Source: Phytopseudomonas punonensis (lineage in GTDB: Bacteria > Pseudomonadota > Gammaproteobacteria > Pseudomonadales > Pseudomonadaceae). From it: a stretch of DNA of 64,000 nucleotides. Where the stretch lies: positions 124,001 to 188,000 of the forward strand of contig NZ_FRBQ01000004.1 in assembly GCF_900142655.1 (NCBI RefSeq), written 5' to 3'. The notes under the pieces are model-generated. The model saw only the letters and a program-made list of their open reading frames with translations. It searched no databases and had not been told where the DNA came from. Numbering within the stretch: position 1 is the first letter of the stretch; each line of letters opens with the position of its first letter. A program made the position numbers and the translations under genes. Positions 37,865 through 48,400 of this stretch are shown here, piece by piece.

Positions 37865-39115
37865 ATGCCCGCCAACCTCCCTTACATCTCCCCCGATCAA
37901 CTTTGCGTCGGCCTCTATGTTCACTTGGACCTGAGCTGGTGGGAGCACTCATTTGCTTTCAGCAACTTCAAGATCAAGGACGAAGGCCAGCTCAAGCAGC
38001 TGCATGCTCTGGGCCTCAAGCGCTTGCGCTATGACCCGGCGCGCAGTGATTGCGAACCGTTGCCGCTGCCCGAAAGTCCGGCGCAGCCGACCCCTCCACC
38101 GCCGCCACCAGATCCTCAGGAACAGGCGCGACAAGCGCGGGTGCAACAGTTGAGCGTGCTGCGCAAGCGGCTATCGGAAGTTGATCGCGCGTTCGTCCAG
38201 GCCAGCCAGCGGGTCAAGGCACTCAACCAGAGCCTGCGCAACCAGCCCGAAGAGTCGGTCAAGCAGGCTGGCGCACTGGTTCATGAGATGGTCGCCACCA
38301 TGCTTGGCGAAGATGGCGTTGCGTTGCACAGCATCACTGGCAAGGCAGCTGAAGACTCCTACATCCACTCGCTCAACGTCACCGTGCTGTCGATGATGCT
38401 CGGTCGCCAGCTGGGCCTGGATGCCGAGGCCAGCCACATGCTTGGCATGGGCGCGCTGCTACATGACATCGGCAAGCTGGAGCTGCCCAGCAAGGTGCTG
38501 CTCAAGCCGCCACCGCTGACCCGCCCGGAACAACAGTTGCTGGAAATGCACACGCTGTACGGCAAGCGCATGGGCGAAAAGCTGATGCTCGATGACGACG
38601 TGCTGCGGATCATCTACGAGCACCATGAGCACTGCGATGGCAGCGGTTATCCACAGCAGCTGCGCGAAGCCTCAATCGGCCGCTTGAGCCGTATCGTGTG
38701 CATCGCCAACCACTTCGACAACCTGTGCAACCCCGTCGACCCGCGAATGGCGCTAAGCCCACACGAAGCACTGGCGCGGATGTTCCTGCCGCAGTACAGG
38801 GTGCGTTTCGACGATGTTGCGTTGAAAGCCTTTATCCGCTGCATGGGCGTCTATCCGCCTGGCAGCCTGGTGCAGCTCGAGGACGAGCGCTACGCCCTGG
38901 TGCTGGGTATGCACCCGACACTGCCGATGAAGCCGACGCTGATCATCTACGACCCGGCAGTGCCCAAGGAAGAAGCTCTGATCGTCAATCTCGAAGCGGA
39001 GCCGAAACTGTCCATCGCCAGCAGCATGCGCCCTTCGCAGCTGCCGCCCGAAGCGCTCGAATACCTCAACCCGCGCCAGCAACTGACCTACTACGTCGAC
39101 CCGCGGCGCCGTTAA
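37865..39115 (+). CDS. HD-GYP domain cyclic-di-GMP phosphodiesterase with DUF3391
   Basis: The product has 416 residues. An N-terminal DUF3391-type domain (about 1-130, with YISPDQLCVGLYVHLDLSWW and a Pro-rich stretch at 75-85) precedes an HD-GYP domain with LLHDIGKLELPSKVL near residue 198 and EHHEHCDGSGYPQQL near residue 254. Both the HD metal ligands and the GYP motif are intact, so it should hydrolyse cyclic-di-GMP to GMP. With dipA it makes two c-di-GMP degrading enzymes within 5 kb. It is a stand-alone gene convergent with rlmJ, with a repeat between them. Confidence 0.9.
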   Translation: MPANLPYISPDQLCVGLYVHLDLSWWEHSFAFSNFKIKDEGQLKQLHALGLKRLRYDPARSDCEPLPLPESPAQPTPPPPPPDPQEQARQARVQQLSVLRKRLSEVDRAFVQASQRVKALNQSLRNQPEESVKQAGALVHEMVATMLGEDGVALHSITGKAAEDSYIHSLNVTVLSMMLGRQLGLDAEASHMLGMGALLHDIGKLELPSKVLLKPPPLTRPEQQLLEMHTLYGKRMGEKLMLDDDVLRIIYEHHEHCDGSGYPQQLREASIGRLSRIVCIANHFDNLCNPVDPRMALSPHEALARMFLPQYRVRFDDVALKAFIRCMGVYPPGSLVQLEDERYALVLGMHPTLPMKPTLIIYDPAVPKEEALIVNLEAEPKLSIASSMRPSQLPPEALEYLNPRQQLTYYVDPRRR

Positions 39116-39212
39116 GCAGATGGCGGCTCAAACGTTGCGGCAGCCTCAGCACCTGTTCATGATCTTTATAAGCATGAAGCGCCAGCTACAAGGCAAGAGC
39201 GAACATCCAATT

Positions 39213-39288
39213 GTAGGGTGGATGACGCTTCACCCATCCACCGCCCTGCAATCGCGATGGTGGACAAAAAGAGCGTTGTCCACCCTAC
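39213..39288 (-). repeat. REP-like double-hairpin repeat, copy 1
   Basis: This 76-bp element is bounded by GTAGGGTGGA and TCCACCCTAC. It folds into two hairpins with 8-bp stems: GGTGGATG/CATCCACC and GGTGGACA/TGTCCACC. It lies between the convergent ends of the HD-GYP gene and rlmJ. The same element occurs in opposite orientation at 58694-58769 and 63002-63091. Confidence 0.9.
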
Positions 39289-39362
39289 GGGAACGACCGA
39301 CTGCTTCCGCCACTTAGCGGCCAAAATCGACGAAGCTGGACTTAAATATCGTGAACAGGCTC

Positions 39363-40208
39363 TTAGGGCTGCTGCTCGGCGATCAGCCAATCCAGGCGCC
39401 AGCCTCCCTTGCTTTGCGCCATACGCTCGGCCAGCCAGGGCAAAAGCTCGCGCAGCTCTTCTTCCAGGCCCCATGGCGGATTGCTGATCAGCAAGCCCGA
39501 ACCGTTCAGGCGCCCTGCTTCGTCCGCCGGGTGTACGAACAGCTCGGCGCGCAGCAGTTTCGGCGCGGCGCTCTTTTCCATGTCGCGGTAGAAGCGCTTG
39601 AGCTGACGTTCATCCTTGATCGGGTACCAGATCGCCACGATGGTCTGGCGCATACGGCCGATGGCCTCGTTGAGCGAGGTGACGCAACGCTCCAGCTCAT
39701 CAGCCTTCTCGAATGGCGGATCGATCAGCATCACCGCGCGCTTCTCGCGCGTAGGCAGCAACGCGCGCGGCAGGTGCCAGCCCTCACCCAGGTGTACCGC
39801 CACGCGCCGATCGCCGGACATGTTCTCTTTGAGCAACTGGCCGTCTTCGGGATGTTTTTCGTTGAGGTGCAGGCGATCCTGCTCGCGGGTCTGCAGGCGC
39901 GCCAGCTCAGGCGAGCCGGGGTAATGCCGCAGTACGCCGTCGGGATTCATCGCCCGGATCACTTCCAGATAATCGAGCAGCGGCTCCGGAACGTCGATCG
40001 CGTCCCACAGGCGGCCAATCCCCTCGCGCCACTCCCCGGTACGGCTAGCCTGGTCGCCAGTCAGGTCGTAAAGACCTACGCCCGCGTGGCTGTCCAGGTA
40101 CGCATAGGGCGCCTCCTTGCGCGCCAGCAGCGCGAACAGGCGGCACAGCACAAGGTGTTTCAACACGTCGGCATGGTTGCCGGCGTGGAAGGCGTGGCGG
40201 TAATTCAT
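39363..40208 (-). CDS. rlmJ: 23S rRNA (adenine(2030)-N(6))-methyltransferase RlmJ
   Basis: From the ATG at 40208 the product has 281 residues beginning MNYRHAFHAGNHADVLKHLV, essentially the E. coli RlmJ start and length (280). An ATG directly before it (40211) and a further one upstream are less likely. Motifs: the SAM site DSHAGVGLYDL near residue 38, GSPELAR, and the N6-adenine methyltransferase motif IDPPFE near residue 162. It methylates A2030 of 23S rRNA. It is convergent with the HD-GYP gene and divergent from the acyl-CoA dehydrogenase. Confidence 0.93.
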   Translation of the reverse strand: MNYRHAFHAGNHADVLKHLVLCRLFALLARKEAPYAYLDSHAGVGLYDLTGDQASRTGEWREGIGRLWDAIDVPEPLLDYLEVIRAMNPDGVLRHYPGSPELARLQTREQDRLHLNEKHPEDGQLLKENMSGDRRVAVHLGEGWHLPRALLPTREKRAVMLIDPPFEKADELERCVTSLNEAIGRMRQTIVAIWYPIKDERQLKRFYRDMEKSAAPKLLRAELFVHPADEAGRLNGSGLLISNPPWGLEEELRELLPWLAERMAQSKGGWRLDWLIAEQQP

Positions 40209-40369
40209 CATCGGCTCCTGAGCAGGAGGCGAATTGTAGCCGGCCTGCGTGCGCAGTGCAGCGCCAGGAGAGACGGCGCTCAGCTTCTCCCTAGGTATCA
40301 CCGGCTTCGATGATGCTGGCGACGCGCTCGCTGCGCCCTAGACTGGCCTCAATCCACCGGAGAGCCACC

Positions 40370-42172
40370 ATGCCCGACACTCTGCTAAGCGCCCGCAACC
40401 TGGCGTTCGAACTCTACGAAGTGCTCGATGCCGAAGCGCTCAGCCAGCGCCCACGGTTCAGCGAACATAACCGGGAAACCTTCGACGCCGCACTGAACAC
40501 TGCGCGCAGCATCGCCGAGAACCTGTTCGCGCCGCACAACCGCAAGAACGACGAGCATGAGCCGCAGTACGTCGATGGCGGTGCGCAACTGATCGCCGAG
40601 GTCAAACCCGCGCTAGACGCATTCAACGAGGCGGGTTTTCTGAACGCCACACGGGACTTCGACGCTGGCGGCATGCAGCTCCCCACGCTGCTGTCTCAGG
40701 CCTGCTTCGCGCATTTCCAGGCAGCCAATATCGCCACGGCCTCCTACCCGCTGCTGAGTATGGCCGCCGCCAACCTGATCGAAGCCTTTGGCGATGAGCT
40801 GCAGAAAAGCCGCTTCTTGCAGCCGATGATCGAAGGCCGCTTTTTCGGCACCATGGCTTTGACCGAACCTCACGCGGGCTCGTCCCTCGCAGACATCCGC
40901 ACCCGCGCGGAACCGGCGGGCGACGGCAGTTACCGTCTCAAGGGCAACAAGATTTTCATCTCCGGCGGGGATCACGACCTCAGCGACAACATCATCCATC
41001 TGGTGCTGGCTCGCTTACCTGACGCACCAGTTGGCGTGAAAGGTATCTCGCTGTTTATCGTGCCGAAGTTCATGGTCGAGGAAGACGGCAGCCTGGGCGC
41101 CCGTAACGATGTGGTGCTGGCAGGCCTGTTCCACAAGATGGGCTGGCGTGGCACTACTTCCACGGCGCTTAACTTCGGCGATCACGGCGGCTGTGTCGGC
41201 TACCTGGTGGGCAAAGCGCATGCTGGGCTTTCCTACATGTTTCAGATGATGAACGAGGCCCGTATCGGCGTTGGCATGGGCGCGACAATGCTCGGCTACG
41301 CCGGTTACCTGTACTCGCTGGACTACGCCCGTCAGCGCACCCAAGGCCGCCTGCCGGATGGCAAGAACCCGCTCGCCGGGCAGGTGGCGATCATCGAACA
41401 CGCCGATGTTCGGCGCATGCTGCTGACCCAGAAAGCCTATGTGGAGGGCGCCTTCGACCTGGCGCTGTATTGCGCGCGCCTGTGCGACGACAGCCATACG
41501 CTGGAGGATGCCGAGCAGCGCGAACAGGCCGGCCAGCTGCTCGACCTGCTGACGCCGATCGCCAAATCCTGGCCGTCGGAATACTGCCTGCGGGCCAATG
41601 CCCTGGCGATCCAGATCCTCGGTGGCCACGGCTACACCCGCGATCATCCGGTGGAGCAGTACTACCGCGACAACCGCCTGAATCCGATTCACGAAGGGAC
41701 CCATGGCATCCAGTCTCTCGACCTGCTCGGCCGCAAGGTCGGCCAGCACGGCGGCGCCGCGCTGAAAGCATTGAGCCGGCAGATCATCGCCACCTGCGGC
41801 CGCGCTGAACCTTTCACCAAGCTCGACGACCTACGCCAGCCGCTGGAATCACTGCTCAAGCGCTTGTCGGACGTCACCTTCGGCCTGCTTGGCGATCTCC
41901 AGCAGGGCCGCGTCAACGAGGCGCTTGCTGACTCGGCGCTGTACCTCAAGGTATTTGGCCACCTAGTGATCGGCTGGCGCTGGCTGGAGCAGGCCGTACG
42001 TGCCGAGCAAGGCCGCCTCGCAGGCAACCTGGCCGACGCCGTCTTCTACAGCGGCAAGCTGCAGGCAGCGCGCTACTTCCTGCTGCGTGAAGTACCGGGC
42101 TGTCATCACGATCTGGATTTGCTGGAAGAGCGTGACGACACCTGCGTGACGATGCAGGACGCCTGGTTTTAG
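40370..42172 (+). CDS. Acyl-CoA dehydrogenase, long (DmdC-like) form
   Basis: The product has 600 residues from the ATG at 40370, which has a CGGAGAG site; upstream ATGs are out of context. It is a FAD-dependent dehydrogenase of the 600-residue type with an extra C-terminal domain, as in 3-methylmercaptopropionyl-CoA dehydrogenase (DmdC). Visible are the FAD-binding segment MALTEPHAGSSLADIRTRAE, GNKIFISGG, and the region AIQILGGHGYTRDHPVEQYY followed by IHEGTHGIQSLDLLGRK with the probable catalytic Glu. It oxidises a CoA thioester in beta-oxidation or a related route; the substrate cannot be told. A terminator follows. Confidence 0.88.
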   Translation: MPDTLLSARNLAFELYEVLDAEALSQRPRFSEHNRETFDAALNTARSIAENLFAPHNRKNDEHEPQYVDGGAQLIAEVKPALDAFNEAGFLNATRDFDAGGMQLPTLLSQACFAHFQAANIATASYPLLSMAAANLIEAFGDELQKSRFLQPMIEGRFFGTMALTEPHAGSSLADIRTRAEPAGDGSYRLKGNKIFISGGDHDLSDNIIHLVLARLPDAPVGVKGISLFIVPKFMVEEDGSLGARNDVVLAGLFHKMGWRGTTSTALNFGDHGGCVGYLVGKAHAGLSYMFQMMNEARIGVGMGATMLGYAGYLYSLDYARQRTQGRLPDGKNPLAGQVAIIEHADVRRMLLTQKAYVEGAFDLALYCARLCDDSHTLEDAEQREQAGQLLDLLTPIAKSWPSEYCLRANALAIQILGGHGYTRDHPVEQYYRDNRLNPIHEGTHGIQSLDLLGRKVGQHGGAALKALSRQIIATCGRAEPFTKLDDLRQPLESLLKRLSDVTFGLLGDLQQGRVNEALADSALYLKVFGHLVIGWRWLEQAVRAEQGRLAGNLADAVFYSGKLQAARYFLLREVPGCHHDLDLLEERDDTCVTMQDAWF

Positions 42173-42185
42173 GTTCTCCACAACG

Positions 42186-42216
42186 AAAAACGGGCCATTT
42201 GGCCCGTTTTCTTTTT
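42186..42216. terminator. Bidirectional Rho-independent terminator between acyl-CoA dehydrogenase gene and ppk
   Basis: AAAACGGGCC (42187-42196) pairs with GGCCCGTTTT (42201-42210) around an ATTT loop. T-rich sequence follows on the plus strand (to 42216) and the run of A residues gives T residues on the minus strand. It sits between two convergent stop codons (42172 and 42239). Confidence 0.93.
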
Positions 42217-42238
42217 GCAGCAACCTTCTAGCAACAAC

Positions 42239-44446
42239 TCAGCGCGGAATGATTACCGGCGCGCTGAGTTTCTCCAACAAGGTGGCCTGCGCGCTGCGCG
42301 AGTTCTGGTTGCCGGTTGGCGAGAGCCGCACATAGCGCCCGTCCGGTTGCAGCACCCAGGCGTGGGTATTGTCGGTCAGGTAGGTCTCCAGCTCCTTCTT
42401 GACCCGAGTGATGAGCTTTTTGCCCTCCACCGGGAAGCAGGTCTCCACACGCTTGTCGAGGTTGCGCTCCATCCAGTCGGCGCTGGACAGGTAGATCAGC
42501 TCGTCACCGCCATTAAGGAAGTAGTAAACGCGGGTGTGCTCCAGGAAGCGACCGATGATCGAGCGCACCTGAATGTTATGCGACACCCCGGGAATACCCG
42601 GCCGCAAGCAGCACATGCCGCGCACCACCAAGTCGATCTTCACGCCGGTCTGGCTGGCCTTGTACAACGCGCGGATGATCTTCGCGTCGGTCAGCGAGTT
42701 GAACTTGGCGATGATGTGCGCCGGCTTGCCTTCGGCAGCCGCCGCCGTCTCTTTGGCGATCAGGTCGAGCAGGGTCTTCTTCAGGGTGAAGGGCGCGTGC
42801 AGCAGCTTCTTCATGCGCAGAGTCTTGCCCATGCCGATCAGCTGGCTGAACAGCTTGGATACGTCCTCGCCCAGCGCCACGTCGGCAGTCAGCAGACTGT
42901 AGTCGGTGTACAGCCGCGCGTTACCGGCGTGGTAGTTACCGGTGCCCAAGTGCGCGTAGCGGCGAATCTCGCCGTTTTCGCGGCGCAGGATCAGCATCAT
43001 CTTCGAGTGGGTCTTGAAGCCGACCACACCGTAGATCACCACCGCACCGGCGGCTTGCAGGCGGCTGGCCAGCGCCAGGTTGGATTCTTCGTCGAAGCGT
43101 GCACGCAGCTCAATCACCGCGGTGACTTCCTTGCCATTACGCGCGGCTTCCACCAGCGCATCGACGATTTCCGAGTTGGCGCCCGAGCGGTACAGGGTCT
43201 GTTTGATCGCCAGCACGTGCGGGTCTTTCGCGGCCTGACGCAGCAGGTCGACGACCGGCGTGAACGACTCGAAGGGGTGCAGCAGCAGGATGTCCTGCTT
43301 GCTGACCACGCTGAAGATGTTCTCGCTGTTCTGCAACAGCTTGGGAATGACTGGCGTAAACGGTAAATGCTGCAGTTCCGGATGGCTGTCCAGACCGGTG
43401 ATGCTGAACAGGCGAGTCAGGTTGACAGGGCCGTTGACCTGATAGAGCTCGTGCTCCGACAGGCCGAACTGCTTGAGCAACTGATCGGTCAGGTGTTTCG
43501 GGCAGGTATCGACCACCTCCAGGCGCACAGCGTCACCGTAGCGGCGGCTGAACAGCTCGCCACGCAGGGCGCGGGCCAGGTCTTCGACGTCCTCGGTGTC
43601 CACCGACAGGTCGGCGTTACGGGTCAGGCGGAACTGGTAGCAGCCCTTGACCTTCATGCCTGGGAACAGATCGTCGGCATGCGCGTGGATCATCGACGAC
43701 AGGAACACGTAGTTGGCGCCCGGGCCACCGACTTCCTCCGGCACCTTGATGATCCGCGGCAGCAGGCGTGGCGCGGGGATTACCGCCAGACCGGAGTCGC
43801 GACCGAAGGCATCGACGCCCTCCAGCTCGACGATGAAGTTCAGGCTCTTGTTGACCAGCAGCGGGAACGGGTGCGTCGGATCGAGGCCGATCGGCGTGAT
43901 TATCGGCGCGATCTCGTCACGGAAGTAACGGCGCACCCAGGCCTTGTGCTTGGTCGTCCAGTAGCGGCGACGAATGAAGTTGATACCGTGCTTGGCCAGC
44001 GCCGGGAACAGCACGTCATTGAGAATGGTGTACTGACGGCCAACCTGCTCGTGCACCAGATCGGCGATGCGCGACAGAGCCTGGTGCGGCTGCAGACCAT
44101 CGGCACCGGCCTGCTCACGGGCGAAATTGATCTGCTTCTTCAGACCGGCGACGCGGATCTCGAAGAACTCGTCGAGGTTGCTGGAGAAGATCAGTAGGAA
44201 CTTCAAGCGTTCGAGCAGCGGGTAGGACTCGTCCAGCGCCTGTTCCAGCACGCGGATGTTGAACTGCAACTGCGACAGCTCGCGGTGGATGTACAGGCTG
44301 CTGTCATCGAGACCGGGCACGACAACCGCCGGGGTTTCAACTACGGGTGTTTCCACGACTGTTTCCACCGGCGCCTCGTCGATAACCGGCAGGCTTACTA
44401 CCGGTACATCGAGCTGTTCGTTCTCACTGAGTCCTTCGTTGCTCAT
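42239..44446 (-). CDS. ppk: Polyphosphate kinase 1
   Basis: The product has 735 residues. It has an unusual Val/Pro/Glu-rich N-terminal tail (about 1-50) and then the PPK1 domains from [20 protein letters not shown]. The phospholipase-D-like catalytic half shows [20 protein letters not shown], the catalytic His in [14 protein letters not shown] near residue 460, and [20 protein letters not shown]. It makes polyphosphate reversibly from ATP. It is 17 bp downstream of hemB in the same direction, as in P. aeruginosa. The exopolyphosphatase gene ppx, adjacent in PAO1, is not here. Confidence 0.95.
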   Translation of the reverse strand: MSNEGLSENEQLDVPVVSLPVIDEAPVETVVETPVVETPAVVVPGLDDSSLYIHRELSQLQFNIRVLEQALDESYPLLERLKFLLIFSSNLDEFFEIRVAGLKKQINFAREQAGADGLQPHQALSRIADLVHEQVGRQYTILNDVLFPALAKHGINFIRRRYWTTKHKAWVRRYFRDEIAPIITPIGLDPTHPFPLLVNKSLNFIVELEGVDAFGRDSGLAVIPAPRLLPRIIKVPEEVGGPGANYVFLSSMIHAHADDLFPGMKVKGCYQFRLTRNADLSVDTEDVEDLARALRGELFSRRYGDAVRLEVVDTCPKHLTDQLLKQFGLSEHELYQVNGPVNLTRLFSITGLDSHPELQHLPFTPVIPKLLQNSENIFSVVSKQDILLLHPFESFTPVVDLLRQAAKDPHVLAIKQTLYRSGANSEIVDALVEAARNGKEVTAVIELRARFDEESNLALASRLQAAGAVVIYGVVGFKTHSKMMLILRRENGEIRRYAHLGTGNYHAGNARLYTDYSLLTADVALGEDVSKLFSQLIGMGKTLRMKKLLHAPFTLKKTLLDLIAKETAAAAEGKPAHIIAKFNSLTDAKIIRALYKASQTGVKIDLVVRGMCCLRPGIPGVSHNIQVRSIIGRFLEHTRVYYFLNGGDELIYLSSADWMERNLDKRVETCFPVEGKKLITRVKKELETYLTDNTHAWVLQPDGRYVRLSPTGNQNSRSAQATLLEKLSAPVIIPR

Positions 44447-44463
44447 TGAATTACCCTGGAGGG

Positions 44464-45531
<1,068 letters not shown>

Positions 45532-45725
45532 TTATGACTAAATGATGACGACCATAACGAATACTGCGACGGCGCGTCGCAGCCTATAAGGCACATCGAG
45601 ACCGGCAAAAAGCTCGTGAGGCCGCGCCCACCCTAGCCCATGGATATTTCACAGTATTTCGACAAATGCTGTTTTAGATTGTCGAACGGCGTAGCCTTGC
45701 CTCCCCATTTCTACGGTTCTCTTCA

Positions 45726-46277
45726 ATGCTGGAAAATCTGCTGCAGCACTTTGGTTACCCGGTTCTCTCGCTGGGCACCTTTCTTGAAGGTGAAATGTCG
45801 CTTCTGTTGGCAGCCTACCTGGCGTTGCGCGGCATTCTGCAAATCGAGCTGGTCATGCTGTTCGCCTTTATCGGCACCTATGCCAGCGACCAGCTGTGGT
45901 TCCACCTTGGGCGCCGTCACGGTCGCCGTATTCTCGAACGCCGGCCAAAGTGGCAGGCGCTCAGCGACAAGGCCCTGGTGTACCTGCGCCGCCACCCAGA
46001 TCTTTGGGTGCTGGGCTTTCGCTTCTTCTACGGCATGCGCACGGTGATGCCACTGGCGATTGGCATATCCGGTTATTCGCCACGGCGCTACATGATCCTC
46101 GACGCCATCGGTGCAGGAGTCTGGACCATCGTGCTCGGTACCCTCGCCTACAAACTCGGCCGCGCGCTGGAAGGCTTGCTTGGCGAACTGCACCAGGTGC
46201 AGTTCTACCTGTTTGGCGGCCTGCTGGTGATCGGTCTTGGCGTCTGGCTGTACCGGCGTAGACAGCGCGAGAGCTGA
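45726..46277 (+). CDS. DedA family inner-membrane protein
   Basis: The product has 183 residues and about four to five membrane segments. DedA hallmarks are visible: the GTFLEGEMSLLLAAYLA start with a Glu in the first re-entrant region, DQLWFHLGRRHGRR near residue 55, and GFRFFYGMRTVMPLAIGISG near residue 97 with the conserved F-R-x3-G-x-R. DedA proteins take part in membrane homeostasis and, in several species, in undecaprenyl-phosphate or phospholipid flipping. It is monocistronic as far as can be seen and divergent from hemB over a 248-bp gap without a recognisable gene. Confidence 0.87.
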   Translation: MLENLLQHFGYPVLSLGTFLEGEMSLLLAAYLALRGILQIELVMLFAFIGTYASDQLWFHLGRRHGRRILERRPKWQALSDKALVYLRRHPDLWVLGFRFFYGMRTVMPLAIGISGYSPRRYMILDAIGAGVWTIVLGTLAYKLGRALEGLLGELHQVQFYLFGGLLVIGLGVWLYRRRQRES

Positions 46278-46332
46278 CACTGCCCGCTTGACGGACTCGC
46301 CCGAGACGTTCAAAAGGCTGTAACAATTGGAC

Positions 46333-46344
46333 GACTGGCCAGTC
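46333..46344. promoter_or_regulatory. 12-bp palindrome GACTGGCCAGTC upstream of elbB
   Basis: A perfect 12-bp palindrome with weaker extended symmetry (TGG at 46328-46330 and CCA at 46347-46349) lies about 80 bp before the elbB start. It resembles a small-repressor (TetR-type) operator, but no regulator is nearby and the assignment is a guess. Confidence 0.3.
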
Positions 46345-46424
46345 ATACCATTAAGCAGTTTTTCCAAAGCGAGCACCTCGCCACCCGTGCCATGCGGCGC
46401 TCGCCTTTCATCAGGAGTAGGTCG

Positions 46425-47084
46425 ATGAACAAGAAAGTTGCAGTGATTCTTTCCGGTTGTGGCGTCTACGACGGTTCGGAGATCCACGAAAGCGTCATCA
46501 CCCTGCTGCGCCTCGATCAGCGTGGCGCCCACGTGCAGTGCTTCGCTCCCGATATCGACCAGGCCCACGTGATCAACCACCTCAAGGGCGAGGAAATGCA
46601 GCCAGCCCGCAATGTGCTGGTGGAATCGGCCCGCATCGCCCGCGGCAATATCAAGGATGTGCGTGAACTGCGTGCCGACGACTTCGATGCGTTGATCGTG
46701 CCGGGCGGCTTTGGCGCCGCCAAGAACCTCTCCGACTTCGCCAGCAAGGGCGCCGACTGCAGCGTGCAGGCTGATGTGCTGGCCGCCGCACAATCGTTCG
46801 TAAGCGCCGCCAAACCGGTCGGCCTGATCTGCATCGCCCCGGCCATGGCGGCACGCATCTTTGGTGCCGGCGTGACCTGCACCATCGGCAACGATGCCGA
46901 CACCGCCGCCGCGCTGACGCAAATGGGCGCCGAGCACGTCGAATGCCATGTCGAAGATATCGTCGAAGACAACGAGCGCAAGCTGGTAACGACTCCAGCC
47001 TACATGCTCGCCAACTCCATCGCCGAAGCAGCGTCGGGCATCAATAAGCTGGTCGACCGGGTGCTGGAGCTGACCCACGAGTGA
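46425..47084 (+). CDS. elbB: Isoprenoid biosynthesis glyoxalase-like protein ElbB
   Basis: The product has 219 residues from the ATG at 46425, which has a strong CAGGAG site. It is a class I glutamine amidotransferase-like (DJ-1/PfpI) protein: MNKKVAVILSGCGVYDGSEI at the start, then DALIVPGGFGAAKNLSDF near residue 88, and the nucleophile region GLICIAPAMAARIF with Cys near residue 135. E. coli ElbB (formerly SCRP-27A) is linked to isoprenoid synthesis and has weak glyoxalase activity; its true role is uncertain. Confidence 0.93.
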   Translation: MNKKVAVILSGCGVYDGSEIHESVITLLRLDQRGAHVQCFAPDIDQAHVINHLKGEEMQPARNVLVESARIARGNIKDVRELRADDFDALIVPGGFGAAKNLSDFASKGADCSVQADVLAAAQSFVSAAKPVGLICIAPAMAARIFGAGVTCTIGNDADTAAALTQMGAEHVECHVEDIVEDNERKLVTTPAYMLANSIAEAASGINKLVDRVLELTHE

Positions 47085-47099
47085 CGACCAGCTGCGCGT

Positions 47100-47275
47100 C
47101 GGCTCTGCGGCGTTAAAAACGGGTTCGGAATGCCGCTTGCGGCTAACGCGCTTCAGCGCGGCCCGAAGGGCGAGCGAAGCGAGTAATGCTCATGTACAAA
47201 AGTACACTCCGCTTCCTCACCCGCTTTTGCGGGGGCGCCTAGCCCTTACAGAGCTCTAGCTAGCAAGCCCGTCAA
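47100..47275. repeat. Dispersed TGTAC-palindrome repeat, copy A (bounds approximate)
   Basis: The gap between elbB and the UPF0178 gene holds no gene. It contains AATGCTCATGTACAA (47185-47199) and GTACACTCCGCTT (47202-47214), word for word as in the element at 59823-60051. TGTACAAAAGTACA at 47193-47206 is a spaced palindrome. Flanks are GC-rich with short inverted repeats (GCCGCTTGCGGC and CCCGCTTTTGCGGG, about 47131-47142 and 47219-47232). Terminal repeats like those of the other copy are not evident, so the ends are estimated. Confidence 0.65.
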
Positions 47276-47290
47276 CGAGTAAGGGAAACC

Positions 47291-47743
47291 TCAACCGCGC
47301 GACAGACGCGTCAGCAAGCGATCCAGCGAGTTGGCGAACGCCTGGCGATCCTTGTCTCCATAAGCACCCTGACCACCACCGACCTGCCCCTGCTCACGCA
47401 GGTCGGTAAACAGGTTACGCACCGCAAGACGTTCGCCCATATTGCGTTCGTCGAACTCCTTGCCACGCGGATCCAGCGCTAGGATGCCCTTCTTGACGAG
47501 GCGATCGGCCAGCGGCACATCGCTGCAGATCACCAACTCGCCTGGCACGGCATGCTCTACCAGGTAATCGTCCGCCGCATCGGGGCCACTCGGCACCACG
47601 ATCAGCTTCACGCAGGCGAAGTTGGGCCGCGCCACGGCCTGGCCAGCGACCAGCACCACCTCGAAATTACGCTTGAGGGCGAACTTGACCACCTGATCGC
47701 GGGCCAGCCGCGGGCAGGCGTCGGCGTCGATCCAGACACGCAT
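47291..47743 (-). CDS. UPF0178 family protein (YaiI/YqxD)
   Basis: The product has 150 residues. It begins MRVWIDADACPRLARDQVVK, with the family signature DADACP, and contains VICSDVPLADRLVKKGILAL near residue 75 and LDPRGKEFDERNM. The fold is PIN/NYN-like, suggesting a nuclease, but no function is proven. It starts 3 bp before the end of the LysE-family gene's region (47746) and is probably translated from the same message. Confidence 0.92.
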   Translation of the reverse strand: MRVWIDADACPRLARDQVVKFALKRNFEVVLVAGQAVARPNFACVKLIVVPSGPDAADDYLVEHAVPGELVICSDVPLADRLVKKGILALDPRGKEFDERNMGERLAVRNLFTDLREQGQVGGGQGAYGDKDRQAFANSLDRLLTRLSRG

Positions 47744-47745
47744 GC

Positions 47746-48375
47746 TCAGAGTGGTGCGCGGCGCACGGTGGCCAACAAGGCAGCGGCACCAACGAACAGG
47801 GCACCGAAGCTGCGGTTCATGATGCGCTGCTGACGCGGGGTGCGCAGCAGACGCAGCACGCGCACTGCCAGCCCGGTATAGCCAGCCATGACGATCAGGT
47901 CGACGGTGACCATGGTCACGCCAATGATCAGGTACTGCTCGGTCAGCGGTGCATGGGGATTGATGAACTGCGGCAGCACCGCGAGCATGAAAACGATGGC
48001 CTTGGGGTTGCCGAAGTTCACCAGAAAGCCACGCAGCACTAGGCTCAATGGTCGGCCGATGGGGCGCTCACCGCCGACGTTCATGTCGGCAGGCAGCGCG
48101 CGCCACTGGCACCAGCCGAGGTACAGCAGGTACACCACGCCAAACCATTTGATCAGGGTGAAGGCCAGTGCCGAAGTCGCCAGAATCGCCCCGACGCCAG
48201 CCGCGACGATGGCGATCTGCAGCGCCAGACCGAGCTGCAGACCCAAAGCATTCCAGTAGCCGCGCCAGAAACCGTATTGCAGCCCTGCCGACATCGAGGC
48301 GATGGCACCGGCCCCCGGCGACAGGCTGATCAGCCAGCAGGCAACGAGAAAAGCGAGCCAGGTTTCCAGAGCCAT
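47746..48375 (-). CDS. LysE/RhtB family amino-acid exporter
   Basis: The product has 209 residues and about six membrane helices. The LysE-family signature SLSPGAGAIASMSAGLQYGF lies near residue 18, and the helix-3 segment FLVNFGNPKAIVFMLAVLPQ with NPK near residue 120. Members export amino acids such as threonine, homoserine or leucine; which one cannot be told. It runs in the same direction as the upstream MscS gene (25-bp gap) and the UPF0178 gene downstream (2-bp gap). Confidence 0.88.
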   Translation of the reverse strand: MALETWLAFLVACWLISLSPGAGAIASMSAGLQYGFWRGYWNALGLQLGLALQIAIVAAGVGAILATSALAFTLIKWFGVVYLLYLGWCQWRALPADMNVGGERPIGRPLSLVLRGFLVNFGNPKAIVFMLAVLPQFINPHAPLTEQYLIIGVTMVTVDLIVMAGYTGLAVRVLRLLRTPRQQRIMNRSFGALFVGAAALLATVRRAPL

Positions 48376-48400
48376 TTTGACGACCTCGAATTAGTGACGA

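Noticed and set aside
45640..46047. Plus-strand frame starting MDISQYFDKCC upstream of and over the DedA gene
   Set aside because: It overlaps DedA in another frame, is Cys/Arg-rich and has no ribosome site.
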